A stretch of DNA of 43,671 nt from Acidobacteriota bacterium (GTDB taxonomy: Bacteria > Acidobacteriota > Terriglobia > Bryobacterales > Bryobacteraceae): contig JACQDF010000031.1 in assembly GCA_016201205.1 (NCBI GenBank), positions 1-43,671 on the forward strand. Direction: 5' to 3'. Positions 30,132-39,385 of the stretch are shown here, one piece after another (position 1 is the first letter of the stretch; every line of letters starts with the position of its first letter). Made by a program: the position numbers and the translations under genes. A model generated the notes under the pieces. The model worked only from the letters and a program-made list of their open reading frames with translations. It was not told the DNA's origin and did no database searches.

Positions 30132-32716
30132 TACGGGCGGTCTTTCTACGCGAGCTGGCGGGATACTTCAGCACGCCGACGGGCTACGTCTTCATCGCGC
30201 TGTTCGTGTTCCTGAGCGCAATTGCGGCGTTCTGGCAGGAGGCGTTCTTCGCCACCAACCTGGCGAACCTGGACCAGCTCAACGCCTATTTCCCATACCT
30301 GCTCGTTTTCCTTCTTCCGTCCATTTGCATGACGCTGTGGGCGGAGGAAAAGCGGCAAGGCACCGAAGAGCTGCTGCTGACGCTGCCGGCGAGCGATGTG
30401 CAAATCGTGATGGGCAAGTATCTGGCGGCGGTGGCGATTTACTCGGTGTGCCTGCTGTTCAGCGTAAGTCACGTGGCGGTGCTCTCCTGGCTGGGCAACC
30501 CCGATCCGGGGCTGATGGTCTCGACCTATTTCGGCTACTGGCTGATGGGAGCATCGCTGCTGGCGGTGGCCATGCTCGGCTCGATCCTGACGGACACGCT
30601 GACGGTCGCGTTTATACTCGGTGCGTTGTTTTGCGCCGTGCCGGTGTTTCTGCACCGCGCGGGCGCGGTGCTGCAAGGCGGGCCGCAGCGCGTGCTCGAG
30701 GGGCTGAGCGTGGTCGAGCAGTTTCGCGATCTGGCAGGCGGCGTGGTGACCGCGGGCGCCGTCGTTTACTTCGTTTCGCTTGCGGCGGCCGCCTTTTGGG
30801 CGAACGTGGCGCTGCTGGGCCGGCGGCGGTGGCTGACGGGGCCCAACGCGCCGAAGATGAAGTTCCATTTTCCGGCGCGCTTTGCGGCCGTGCTGGTGAT
30901 GGCGGCCAGCCTGGCGACGCTGGCATCGCAGATCCGCGTGCGCTGGGACGCGACCTCGGAGAAGATTCACTCGCTGTCGCCTGATACGAAAAAGCTGCTG
31001 GCGGGTTTGGATGCCCGGCAGCCGGTGTTTATTCACGCCTACCTGAGCCCGGAAGTTCCGCGTGCGTATCTACCGGCGCGGCGCGCGCTGGTGGACACGC
31101 TGCGCGAATTTGACGTAGCCGGCGGCGAGGCGCTGCACACGCGGATGGTCGAGACGGTCAAATATACGCCGGCGGCCCGCGAGGCGCAGGAGCGCTACAA
31201 CATCCGGCCGTTCCGGGTGCCGGTGACGGAAGAATCGGCGGCGTTGAACGAGATTTTCCTCGGCCTGGCGTTCACCTGTGGAAGCGAGGAATTCGTGATC
31301 CCATTTCTTGACCGCGGGCTGCCGGTGGAGTACGAGCTGATGCGGAGTGTGCGCGTCGTCTCGCGGGCCAGACGCAAGAAGATCGGCATTCTGGCGACCC
31401 AGGCCAGGCTGTTCGGGGGATTTGATTTTCAGAGCCGCCAGCAGTCGAGCGACTGGTCGATCGTCGGGGAATTGAAGAAGCAATACGAGGTGATGCAGGT
31501 GACGCCGGACGCCGCGTATCCGGACGATCTGGATGCGCTGATCGTTCCGCTGCCGCACACGCTTGCGCCGGCCCCACTCGAACGGCTGGCGGCCTACGCC
31601 AGGCAGGGCAAGCCGCTGCTCGTGTTCTTGGATCCGATGCCGGCGTTCAACCTCGAGCTGGCGCCCAACGAGATCGCGTCGCAAGGGATGTCGCTGACGG
31701 GCGCATCAGCCGCGGCGGCCAGGACCAATCTCCGCCCGCTGCTCGACTTACTGGGCGTCACCTGGCAGACAAATCGCATCCTGTGGGACGACTACAACCC
31801 CCATCCGCAGTTGAAGTCGCTGCCCAAAGAGTTTGTGTTCGTGGGCAATGGATTCAACCCGAAGGAAGCCGTGACTTCGGGGTTGCAGGAAATGGTGCTC
31901 TTGTATCCGGGCGAGCTGAAGCCGCGAACGGATGCGGCCGGGAAGTTCTCACCGCTGCTCGAGACGACGCAGGATTCAGGCGCCGTGCGCTGGGAGGACC
32001 TGGTGCAGCGCTCGCTGTTCGGCGTGGCGATGAATCCCAACGTCGAGCGCAAATCGGACAAAGCGAAACATGTGCTGGCGGCGCGCGTGACCGGGCCGGT
32101 ACGCGCGATCGTGGTGGCGGACCTCGATCTGATGGGCGAGCAGTTTTTCGAATTGCGAAGGCGCGGGATCGAGAATCTGAACTTCGACAACGTCACGTTT
32201 CTGCTGAATGCCGTCGATGAGCTGGCGGGGGATCCGTCGTTCATTGCTCTGCGCAAGCGCCGGCCGCGGCACCGGACGCTGGAGGCGGTCGAGGCGCGAA
32301 CGCGGCAATACGATGAACAGCGGCTGAAGCAGACGCAGGAAGCGGAGGCCATCGCCGAGGCGCGGCTGCGAGAGGCGCAGGCGCGGCTGGACCGCGCGGT
32401 TCGCGAGATCGAGCAACGCCGGGACCTGGATGAACAAGGCAAGCAGATCATGATCTCGAATGTTCAGAACGTCGAGAACAGGCGGCTGGTGGTGTCGCGG
32501 CAGACGATCGAGGACGAGAAGCAGCGGCAGATCGAGGGGAGCCGCGCCGAGATGGAAAATTCCATTCGCGGCATCCAGAACACGATCAAGCTGCTGGCGG
32601 TGGCGCTGCCGCCGGTGCCGGCGTTTGTGGTGTTTCTGCTCGTGTCGGCGCGGCGGCTGGCGCGCGAGCGGATCGGCACGCCAGTGGACCGGCTGGTCGG
32701 GGAGCGGGTGGCATGA
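30128..32716 (+). CDS. ABC-2 permease fused to a GldG-like domain
   Basis: This 862-residue protein has an N-terminal ABC-2-type permease (about residues 1-245) with several membrane helices (GYVFIALFVFLSAIAAFW, LLVFLLPSICMTLWAEEKRQ with the typical EEKRxGTxELLLTLP). A GldG-like extracytoplasmic region follows (LASQIRVRWDATSEKIHSLS, TKKLLAGLDARQPVFIHAYL), a charged coiled coil (about 730-825) and a C-terminal membrane helix (LLAVALPPVPAFVVFLLV). In Bacteroidetes GldF and GldG are separate; here they form one chain. The ATG at 30128 overlaps the ATPase stop. The cargo is unknown. Confidence 0.85.
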   Translation: MIRAVFLRELAGYFSTPTGYVFIALFVFLSAIAAFWQEAFFATNLANLDQLNAYFPYLLVFLLPSICMTLWAEEKRQGTEELLLTLPASDVQIVMGKYLAAVAIYSVCLLFSVSHVAVLSWLGNPDPGLMVSTYFGYWLMGASLLAVAMLGSILTDTLTVAFILGALFCAVPVFLHRAGAVLQGGPQRVLEGLSVVEQFRDLAGGVVTAGAVVYFVSLAAAAFWANVALLGRRRWLTGPNAPKMKFHFPARFAAVLVMAASLATLASQIRVRWDATSEKIHSLSPDTKKLLAGLDARQPVFIHAYLSPEVPRAYLPARRALVDTLREFDVAGGEALHTRMVETVKYTPAAREAQERYNIRPFRVPVTEESAALNEIFLGLAFTCGSEEFVIPFLDRGLPVEYELMRSVRVVSRARRKKIGILATQARLFGGFDFQSRQQSSDWSIVGELKKQYEVMQVTPDAAYPDDLDALIVPLPHTLAPAPLERLAAYARQGKPLLVFLDPMPAFNLELAPNEIASQGMSLTGASAAAARTNLRPLLDLLGVTWQTNRILWDDYNPHPQLKSLPKEFVFVGNGFNPKEAVTSGLQEMVLLYPGELKPRTDAAGKFSPLLETTQDSGAVRWEDLVQRSLFGVAMNPNVERKSDKAKHVLAARVTGPVRAIVVADLDLMGEQFFELRRRGIENLNFDNVTFLLNAVDELAGDPSFIALRKRRPRHRTLEAVEARTRQYDEQRLKQTQEAEAIAEARLREAQARLDRAVREIEQRRDLDEQGKQIMISNVQNVENRRLVVSRQTIEDEKQRQIEGSRAEMENSIRGIQNTIKLLAVALPPVPAFVVFLLVSARRLARERIGTPVDRLVGERVA

Positions 32717-34047
32717 AGGAAGCGGTCAAAACGGCGGCATTTGCGGCTGTGGCGATCCTGCTCGCCGCCGCGGCGGTGATCGTCGAGCCGGAGCGGCGAA
32801 CGGCGGCGATCCTGAGCGAAACAGGGAAGGCGTTCTATCCAGCTTTCACCGACCCCCAAGCGGTGAAGACGATTGAAGTAGTGGACTACGATGAGGCGAC
32901 AGCCAGCGCGCGGCCGTTTCAGGTGGAGTTTTACAAAGGGAGGTGGGTGCTGCCGTCGCACAACAACTACGTCATCGATATCGGCGACCGGCTGGTGAAA
33001 ACAGCCGGAGCGCTGATGGACCTGAAGAAGGAAAGCGTGGTGACCGAGTCGGCGGCCGAGCACGGCAAGTACGGCGTGATCGATCCGCTCGATCCCAGGA
33101 ATCCCTCGCTCACGGGCCGCGGGAAGCGGGCGACGCTGCGGGACGCGCGCAAGGAGGCGCTGGCGGATTTTGTGCTGGGCAAGCCGGTGGAAGGGAAAGC
33201 GGGCTACCGCTACGTGCGCACGCCCAATGATAAGCGGGTGTACGCGGTGAAGACGGAAGCCGATCCGTCGGCGCGTTTTGCCGACTGGGTGAACGCGGGG
33301 TTGCTGCGGATCGCGGCGGCGTCGATCCGGCGCGTCACCATTGTCAGCTACTCCATCGATGAGCAGTTGGGCCGGCTGGTGAACGTCGAGCAGGTGCAAC
33401 TCACGCAGGAGGCCGGACAATGGAAGATGGCAGGCGGCGAGGCGTTCCACAAAGCAGCGGTGAGCGCGATGGCGGCGACGCTCGACAATCTGAGGATCGA
33501 AGATGTGCGCCCCAAGCCGCCGTCAATGGCCGAGGGGCTGCGAAGCGGGAAGCTCGAGATGAGCCTGGAAGGGGCGATGTCGATGCGGCAGCGCGGATTC
33601 TTTCTGGCGCCGAACGGGCGTCTGCTGGCCAACGAAGGCGAGATGGTGGTGGAGACGGCGAACGGGCTGGCGTATGTGCTGCGATTCGGCGAGGTGGCGA
33701 CGTCCGGCGATGCAAAGGCATCGCCGCCGGGCGGCGGCGAGAATCGCTATCTGTTCGTGACCGTAAGCTGGGATGGACAGAGAGCGGCCAAGTACGGGGA
33801 TTCCTCCGGAACGGGCGAGCGGCTGGCGCGTGAGATGACGAACAGATTCGCGGATTGGTACTACGTGATCAAAGGGACGGACTTTCAGAAGCTGCGGCTG
33901 AAGCGCCGGGACTTGCTGGGGGCTGCCGGTGCGGCTCAGGCTGCCGCTTCCCCAATCAGGACTGCCGATGGCCCTCCGAGCGGTTGCATCCCCACAAATG
34001 TCCATCCGGTGGCTTCGAGCCACGAGCGGCCTTCGTCTTCGCTATAA
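32713..34047 (+). CDS. DUF4340 domain-containing protein
   Basis: This 444-residue protein has an N-terminal membrane anchor (MKEAVKTAAFAAVAILLAAA) and a DUF4340-like extracytoplasmic body (KTIEVVDYDEATASARPFQV, VLGKPVEGKAGYRYVRTP, VKTEADPSARFADWVNAGLL). It overlaps the permease gene by four bases and completes the ABC module. The last ~37 residues, beyond KRRDLLGA, are low-complexity and are encoded over the convergent methyltransferase's 3' end (overlap 33936-34047, 112 bases). The original stop was probably earlier and has been lost. Confidence 0.8.
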   Translation: MKEAVKTAAFAAVAILLAAAAVIVEPERRTAAILSETGKAFYPAFTDPQAVKTIEVVDYDEATASARPFQVEFYKGRWVLPSHNNYVIDIGDRLVKTAGALMDLKKESVVTESAAEHGKYGVIDPLDPRNPSLTGRGKRATLRDARKEALADFVLGKPVEGKAGYRYVRTPNDKRVYAVKTEADPSARFADWVNAGLLRIAAASIRRVTIVSYSIDEQLGRLVNVEQVQLTQEAGQWKMAGGEAFHKAAVSAMAATLDNLRIEDVRPKPPSMAEGLRSGKLEMSLEGAMSMRQRGFFLAPNGRLLANEGEMVVETANGLAYVLRFGEVATSGDAKASPPGGGENRYLFVTVSWDGQRAAKYGDSSGTGERLAREMTNRFADWYYVIKGTDFQKLRLKRRDLLGAAGAAQAAASPIRTADGPPSGCIPTNVHPVASSHERPSSSL

Positions 34048-34910
34048 GACTGGCCGCCGGCGGTATCGAGGAGGAATTCGCCGGACATGAGGGCCGCAAA
34101 AACGGGCTGCGTGCGGGTGGCATCCAGCCAGAAATCCACCAGCAACAGGCGCGCTCCGGGCTCAACGCCCGCGCGGATGCGCTCCAGCAAATCCTGGTTC
34201 TCATTCGCCGAAAAGCAGTGAAGGACATTGGCCATCAGGACGGCGTCGTAGCCGTTCGGGATCGGATCGCGCATCATGTCGGCGGCGATCAGGTGCAGCC
34301 GCGCGGGATTGCCGCGCCGGCGGACGAGATCAATGACGCTGGGAAGCTCGAACAGAGCGCACTCCAGCGCCGGATGCTTTTCGAGGATCGGGAGCAGGAA
34401 GGAGCCGGTTCCTCCGCCGAGATCCAGCAGCCGCCGGTGGCCGCTGAAATCGTAGCAGTCAGCCAGGGCCATGGCGCTTCCGGTGGTGATGGCTTCGACG
34501 CCTTCGGAAAAGATCTTTTGCTCATCTTCGGTCAACCCGGTGAGGAAGGAGGCAGAACCGGCGCCAGCCCGGAGGCATTCCTCGAGCATCATCCAGCGCG
34601 GGTAGCTGAGCTGAGACCAAAAGCGGAGAAAAGGACGGAGATCGGAAGGAGATTTTCCGGCGAGGAAGGCATCCGCCTCGGGAGAATTGGCGTAGCAGTC
34701 GCCCTGGCGGCTCAGCAACCCCAGAGCAACCATCGCGTCCGCGCTGATTCTCATGGTGCGCGCCGGGATGCCACAACGTGCCGCGATCGTGTCCAGAGGC
34801 TGCGGTCCGCCGGCCAGCGCCTCAAAGAGGCCGATGGCCGAGGCGGCCATCAGGTGGCGCGCGGCCTGGAATCCGGCCGCCGTCTGGAGAATTCGCTCAG
34901 CAGATACCAT
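33936..34910 (-). CDS. SAM-dependent O-methyltransferase-like protein
   Basis: This 324-residue protein has an N-terminal winged-helix dimerisation domain (ARHLMAASAIGLFEALAGG, LGLLSRQGDCYANSPEADAF) and a C-terminal Rossmann methyltransferase with SAM motif I RRLLDLGGGTGSFLLPILE and post-motifs DAVLMANVLHCFSANENQD and RLLLVDFWLD. This is the plant-COMT/hydroxyneurosporene methyltransferase-type family, which methylates phenolic or polyketide hydroxyls. The substrate cannot be predicted. Its stop end overlaps the convergent DUF4340 gene by 112 bases. Confidence 0.85.
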   Translation of the reverse strand: MVSAERILQTAAGFQAARHLMAASAIGLFEALAGGPQPLDTIAARCGIPARTMRISADAMVALGLLSRQGDCYANSPEADAFLAGKSPSDLRPFLRFWSQLSYPRWMMLEECLRAGAGSASFLTGLTEDEQKIFSEGVEAITTGSAMALADCYDFSGHRRLLDLGGGTGSFLLPILEKHPALECALFELPSVIDLVRRRGNPARLHLIAADMMRDPIPNGYDAVLMANVLHCFSANENQDLLERIRAGVEPGARLLLVDFWLDATRTQPVFAALMSGEFLLDTAGGQSYSEDEGRSWLEATGWTFVGMQPLGGPSAVLIGEAAA

Positions 34911-35051
34911 GGTGTTTTAGCAGAGTCACCACCGGATCAAATCTTTCTAGAATGCACAACTCCCGGAAAAAACGCAAGTTGCCGTTTCCAGAGAGTAGCA
35001 GACCAGGGGGCAGCGGCACAGCGGCGCGGTACTCTTTGGCTGGGCGATGTC

Positions 35052-35984
35052 ATGCGGAAGGTGCTTTCTATCGACGGCGGCGGGATACGCGGCATCGTAC
35101 CCGCCCTGGTGCTGGCGAGAATCGAGCGGCAGACGCGCAAGCCGGCGGCGGGACTTTTCGACTTGATTGCCGGCACCTCCACGGGCGGCATCCTGGCATT
35201 GGGACTGGTGAAGCCGGACGCGCAGGGCAACCCGCAGTATCCGGCGGAAGCGCTGGCGGGCCTCTACGAGGAACGCGGAGGCACGATTTTTTCGCGCCCG
35301 GCGTGGCGGCGCTGGCTGGGCGGCGGCTATCCCATCGAGGGCATCGAGAGCGTGCTGGAGGCTTACTTCGGCGATGCGCGCCTGAGGAACGCATTGGCCG
35401 ACGTGCTGGTGACGAGCTACGAAATCGAGCGGCGTTTCCCGTTCTTCTTCCGCAGCAGCATGGCGCGGGCCGACGCCGGCTATGATTTCCCGATGAAACA
35501 GGCGGCCCGGGCCACGTCGGCGGCGCCCACCTATTTTGAGCCGCTCAAGATCGAGACGGGCGGAGCAGCCGGTTACTATGCGCTGGTGGATGGCGGCCTC
35601 TATGCAAACAATCCGGCGATGTGCGCGCTGGTGGAAGCCAGGCGGATGTTCGGCCAAGAGGACGTGATGCTCGTCTCGCTGGGGACTGGCTCGCTCACAC
35701 GCCCGCTTCCAGTGGATGCCGCGCGGCGGTGGGGTCTGGCGCGGTGGGCGAAACCGGTGCTTGACATCGCCTTTGACGGGGTCAGCAGCACGGTGGATTA
35801 CCAGTTGCGGCTACTGCTCGAGAAGCGGTACTGCCGGTTTCAGCCGGCGCTGGATCCGCGGTTGCAGGACATGGATGACGCCTCCCGGGCGAACGTGCGC
35901 GGGTTGAAGCTGCTGGCGGAGGCGCTGATCCGGCAGCGGGCGGACGATCTTGATGCGCTATGCGAGACGCTGGTCAGCGGATGA
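35052..35984 (+). CDS. Patatin-like phospholipase
   Basis: This 310-residue lipid hydrolase has an oxyanion-hole glycine run (LSIDGGGIRGIVPALVLARI), the nucleophile elbow GTSTGGILALGL with catalytic Ser, and the dyad Asp in LVDGGLYANNP. It resembles the CapV/Pat17-type patatins (LSIDGGGIRGI, FSRP, SYEIERRFPFFFRS). CapV-type enzymes are effectors of CBASS phage defence, but no cGAS/DncV-like nucleotidyltransferase is adjacent. The ATG at 35052 begins the canonical N-terminus; the reading frame is open far upstream but that part is not coding. It overlaps the convergent TPR gene by 11 bases. Confidence 0.88.
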   Translation: MRKVLSIDGGGIRGIVPALVLARIERQTRKPAAGLFDLIAGTSTGGILALGLVKPDAQGNPQYPAEALAGLYEERGGTIFSRPAWRRWLGGGYPIEGIESVLEAYFGDARLRNALADVLVTSYEIERRFPFFFRSSMARADAGYDFPMKQAARATSAAPTYFEPLKIETGGAAGYYALVDGGLYANNPAMCALVEARRMFGQEDVMLVSLGTGSLTRPLPVDAARRWGLARWAKPVLDIAFDGVSSTVDYQLRLLLEKRYCRFQPALDPRLQDMDDASRANVRGLKLLAEALIRQRADDLDALCETLVSG

Positions 35985-37026
35985 ATGAGAAGCTGCGCCA
36001 CCATTCCCAGGCGCTGTAGCGGCTGTGCCGGCGCCCTCGAGGCGTGGACCTCAGCAGTGCCTGGTGTTCCCGGCGGCATTGCTTCACGAACGGGTGCCGC
36101 TTTCCCAGGACGCGCTCGAAGACCTGCTGGGCGCGTTCGGAGAATTCGCATGCGTCGGCGCCCCGGCCCTCCGCAATCAAGTGTCTGGTCGCGCCGCGCA
36201 GGCAGACGGCGTAATCTCGCAGCAGCTCCGGATTCACGGACAATTCACATTGCTCGCCGGCGAAGTGCCGGTCGAAGATCGCCAGCGCATGCAGGTACTT
36301 GTCGTTCGCATCCCTCGTATCCCCCATCTGCTCGAGCACCATGGCCCAGCCGCCTTGAGCGGCCGCCGTCAGCGGATGCGTCGAGCCGAAGATGGAAGAG
36401 CGGATCTCGTAGCCGAGGCGCGCATAAGGATGCAGATCCTCGGGCTTTGCCCAGCCTTCGGCAAGCTGCGCCAGGTGGTGGCACGCATTGGCTACCTCGC
36501 CATGATAGGCGTCAAAAGTTTGTTCGGCCATGTGGAGCGCGCGCAGGTAGTACTCGTGCGCTTCATGCCAGTGCCCGGCCTGGTGGCACAGCTTGCCGAG
36601 CAGGAGCAGCACATGACACTGCTCCGCGCTTTCCTCCTCGAGGCAGAAGCCGGCCAGCGTCAGCGCACGCTCCAGCAGCGGGCGGGCCTGGTCATATTCG
36701 TGCATCTGCATATGGCTGCGAGCGATGAGGCACAGCGAGCGCACCCGCAGCCGGTCGGCCTCCGCATCCTTGCCCGGGTCACCCCGATCCGCCAGAATCT
36801 CGACCGCGCAGATCGCATCGCGCCGGGCTTCGGTGGCGTCCCCAAGGTCCAGGCGGATGGAGGCGAGCGTGTTCAGGATGCCCGCCATCTCGGTGTCCCT
36901 CTCTTCTGCCCTCTTGATTCGCAAGGCCGCTTGGCAGAAGTCCTCCGCCAGGGCGAGCTTCCCATCCGCCTGGAGGATCAATGCTTGCTGATGCTCATGG
37001 CTGGCCGCGCTCATTTCGCTTCTCAT
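35974..37026 (-). CDS. Tetratricopeptide-repeat protein
   Basis: This 350-residue helical-repeat protein has several TPR/Kinesin-light-chain-like units: HQQALILQADGKLALAEDF, ILNTLASIRLDLGDATEAR, VLLLLGKLCHQAGHWHEAHE and ANACHHLAQLAEGWAKPED, ending in a basic tail. No signal peptide is seen, so it is probably cytoplasmic. The start is ATG 37026 or 37014. It diverges from the sulfatase gene; the 106-base gap contains the AT-rich ACATATATAAAC (37031-37042), a possible -10 region. Function is unknown. Confidence 0.75.
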   Translation of the reverse strand: MRSEMSAASHEHQQALILQADGKLALAEDFCQAALRIKRAEERDTEMAGILNTLASIRLDLGDATEARRDAICAVEILADRGDPGKDAEADRLRVRSLCLIARSHMQMHEYDQARPLLERALTLAGFCLEEESAEQCHVLLLLGKLCHQAGHWHEAHEYYLRALHMAEQTFDAYHGEVANACHHLAQLAEGWAKPEDLHPYARLGYEIRSSIFGSTHPLTAAAQGGWAMVLEQMGDTRDANDKYLHALAIFDRHFAGEQCELSVNPELLRDYAVCLRGATRHLIAEGRGADACEFSERAQQVFERVLGKRHPFVKQCRREHQALLRSTPRGRRHSRYSAWEWWRSFSFIR

Positions 37027-37132
37027 TGCTCACATATATAAACGCGCAAAGCGGGCAAGAGTTTAATCCTTCCGAAACAATTTTCGAAAAAATGTGAATT
37101 GCCCTATGGCAGGTAAGGGATATCCTGGAGAC

Positions 37133-38452
37133 ATGCTTTCGGCGCGGGCGAGGCTGTTCGCTCCCTGGTGGCTGCTGGCGCAGCGCCGCCAGAACATCCT
37201 CTTGCTTGCGGTTGATGATTTGAACACCGACCTGGGGTGCTACGGGCATCCGCTGGTGCGGACGCCGCATGTGGACCGGCTGGCGCAGCACGGCATTCGC
37301 TTTGACCGCGCCTATTGCCAGTACCCTGTGTGCAATCCGTCCAGGACCTCGCTGCTCAGCGGGCGGTATCCGGAACGCACGGGCATTTTCGACAATCAGA
37401 CCAATCCCCGATCGAAACTCAGAGAGGCGGTGTTCTTACCCGAGTACTTGCGACGGCAGGGGTACTATACAGCCCGTGTGGGCAAGATCTATCACGACGG
37501 CATGGATGGCCCCGATGACTGGGACCTCTCGCTGAATCCGCGGCCCGACACCGCCGCGGGGACTCGCGGGGAAGGCCGCAACCTCACCGGCGGCAAATTC
37601 GCTTTCTTCCGCTGGCTGGCAGCCGAAGGGACGGACGAGGACCAGCCCGACGGGCTGATTGCAAAAGAGGCGATCACCATTCTGCGGCAGCAGCGCGACA
37701 AACCTCTGTTCCTGGCGGTCGGATTTCGCAAGCCGCACGATCCCTATATTGCGCCCAAGCGTTATTACGAGCCGTATCCGCTGGAGATGATTCGCGGGCC
37801 GGAGCATCCTGCCGATGATGAATCCGACATTCCCCCGGCCGCCTATCCGCCGGTGCGTCACAACCTGGGGCCGCTCGAAGGACGCGAATTTCGCCGCGCC
37901 TACTACGCCTGCACCTCATTCATGGATGCGCAGCTTGGGAAAGTGCTGGACGCCTCCGGGCTGGCTTCGGAAACAACCATTGTGTTCTTTGGCGATCATG
38001 GACTGCATCTCGGCGAGCATGGGTGGTGGAACAAAGTGACTCTGTTCGAGCGGTCGACGCGCGTACCGCTGATCGTTGTGGGGCCGCAGGTTCGTGATCG
38101 AGGCGCTGTGTGCCGGAGACCTGTCGAATTGATCGACCTTTATCCTACGCTCATGGATTGCCTTGGTCTGAGCGTCCCGTCCGGTCTCCAAGGCGCCAGC
38201 CTTCGGCCGTTGCTCGAGAATCCGGAAGCTTCCTGGAGCCGTCCCGCGTACACGGTGGTCACCCGAGGCAACAAGCTGGGGCGGTGCCTGCACACGGAGC
38301 GATACCGCTATACCGAATGGGATGAAGGGCGCCTGGGAGCCGAACTCTATGACCACGCCAGCGATCCGCACGAATATCGCAACCTGGTGAACGACCCGCG
38401 GCGCCGGGAGACAGTGCTTGAGCTGAAGCGGGCGCTGGCTGGTGTTCCATGA
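37133..38452 (+). CDS. Sulfatase (iduronate-2-sulfatase-like)
   Basis: This 439-residue arylsulfatase-family enzyme hydrolyses sulfate esters. The metal site is visible in NILLLAVDDLNTDLGCYG, and the formylglycine signature is CNPSRTSLLSGR with Cys67 as the residue converted to formylglycine. Later come DKPLFLAVGFRKPHDPYIAP and the second metal/His segment FFGDHGLHLGEHGWWNKVTL. These match the iduronate-2-sulfatase-like subfamily. The N-terminus (LSARARLFAPWWLLAQ) looks like a weak export signal. The ATG at 37133 has GGAG close before it. The stop overlaps the methyltransferase start (ATGA). Confidence 0.9.
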   Translation: MLSARARLFAPWWLLAQRRQNILLLAVDDLNTDLGCYGHPLVRTPHVDRLAQHGIRFDRAYCQYPVCNPSRTSLLSGRYPERTGIFDNQTNPRSKLREAVFLPEYLRRQGYYTARVGKIYHDGMDGPDDWDLSLNPRPDTAAGTRGEGRNLTGGKFAFFRWLAAEGTDEDQPDGLIAKEAITILRQQRDKPLFLAVGFRKPHDPYIAPKRYYEPYPLEMIRGPEHPADDESDIPPAAYPPVRHNLGPLEGREFRRAYYACTSFMDAQLGKVLDASGLASETTIVFFGDHGLHLGEHGWWNKVTLFERSTRVPLIVVGPQVRDRGAVCRRPVELIDLYPTLMDCLGLSVPSGLQGASLRPLLENPEASWSRPAYTVVTRGNKLGRCLHTERYRYTEWDEGRLGAELYDHASDPHEYRNLVNDPRRRETVLELKRALAGVP

Positions 38453-39294
38453 GACTGCTTCCGGCCACCATCTTGATGCTGGGAGGTTGTATGAGAGGGC
38501 AGCAGCCGGATTCCGGTGTGTTCACCGAGGCATCCGGCTACGAGCAGTTCATGGGACGTTGGAGCCGGAAGCTGGCGCCGCTCTTTTGGCGGTTTGCTCA
38601 TGTGCGGGATGGGGCACGCGTCCTCGACATCGGATCCGGGACAGGTGTGCTCGCCTTCACGATTGCCGCGGCCACCCGCCGGTCCGAAGTCGTCGGAATT
38701 GATCCTTCCCGGACGTACGTGGATTTTGCCGCAAGCCGGACGGGGAACGCCCGCGTGCAGTTTCAAACCGGCGATGCGCAGAAGCTCACATTCGCGAATG
38801 GAGCGTTCGACGCCAGCGTGTCTTTGCTGGTGATCAACTTTATTCCGGACGCCCGCAAAGCTCTGGCGGAAATGCGCCGTGTCAGCAAGCCGGGCGGCGT
38901 CGTAGCCGCTGCGGTTTGGGACTACCCCGAAGGAATGAGGATGCTCCGCGTGTTCTGGAACGCCGCTGTTGCACTCGACCCGGCCGCGGCCCGATGGGAT
39001 GAGAAGAACATGCCGTTTTGCCGCCGAGGAGAATTGGGTCATCTCTGGAGGGAGGCCGGTCTGAGGGAGGTGCGGGAGACGGAATTGAGGATCACACTCG
39101 AGTTTCGCTCCTTCGACGATTACTGGGCGCCTTTTCTGCAAGGCCAGGGGCCGGCGGGCAGCTACGCCGCCGGGCTCTCTGAGGAGAAGCGTTCCGCGCT
39201 GAGGAATCGCCTGCGAAAAGAGCTGCTGGGCAGCAGGCCGGATGGCGCGTTTCGCATGAAGGCGCGAGCCTGGGCGGTGCGAGGAGTCAGTTAA
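38449..39294 (+). CDS. SAM-dependent methyltransferase with lipoprotein-like N-terminus
   Basis: This 281-residue class I methyltransferase has motif I RVLDIGSGTGVLAFTIAAA, an acidic residue in VVGIDPSRTYVDF, GDAQKLTFANGAFDASVSLL and RRVSKPGGVVAAAVWDY, as in the Methyltransf_11/UbiE-like group. The start overlapping the sulfatase stop (ATGA) gives MRLLPATILMLGGCMRG, which reads as a lipoprotein signal with lipobox LGGC. A cytoplasmic enzyme would instead start at the in-frame ATG 38491 (MRGQQPDSG). The substrate is unknown. Confidence 0.8.
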   Translation: MRLLPATILMLGGCMRGQQPDSGVFTEASGYEQFMGRWSRKLAPLFWRFAHVRDGARVLDIGSGTGVLAFTIAAATRRSEVVGIDPSRTYVDFAASRTGNARVQFQTGDAQKLTFANGAFDASVSLLVINFIPDARKALAEMRRVSKPGGVVAAAVWDYPEGMRMLRVFWNAAVALDPAAARWDEKNMPFCRRGELGHLWREAGLREVRETELRITLEFRSFDDYWAPFLQGQGPAGSYAAGLSEEKRSALRNRLRKELLGSRPDGAFRMKARAWAVRGVS

Positions 39295-39352
39295 CCGTGT
39301 GGGGCGGCCATTCTTGGCTGCCGCCGGCTTTCCGGCGCTGAGTGCCGCGCCG

Positions 39353-39385
39353 GGCCGAAGCCTGGCCGAAGCCCGGCCGAAGCCC
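39353..39385. repeat. 11-bp tandem repeat, three units
   Basis: Units GGCCGAAGCCT, GGCCGAAGCCC and GGCCGAAGCCC lie head to tail at 39353-39363, 39364-39374 and 39375-39385. They adjoin the REP-like palindrome. Confidence 0.85.

Noticed and set aside
33855..35051. Upstream extension of the patatin frame as a large fused protein
   Set aside because: It runs antisense across the methyltransferase gene, and the patatin N-terminus is canonical at 35052.
39322..39337. Hairpin after the second methyltransferase as a Rho-independent terminator
   Set aside because: The stem is perfect but there is no U-tract, so it is not called as a terminator.
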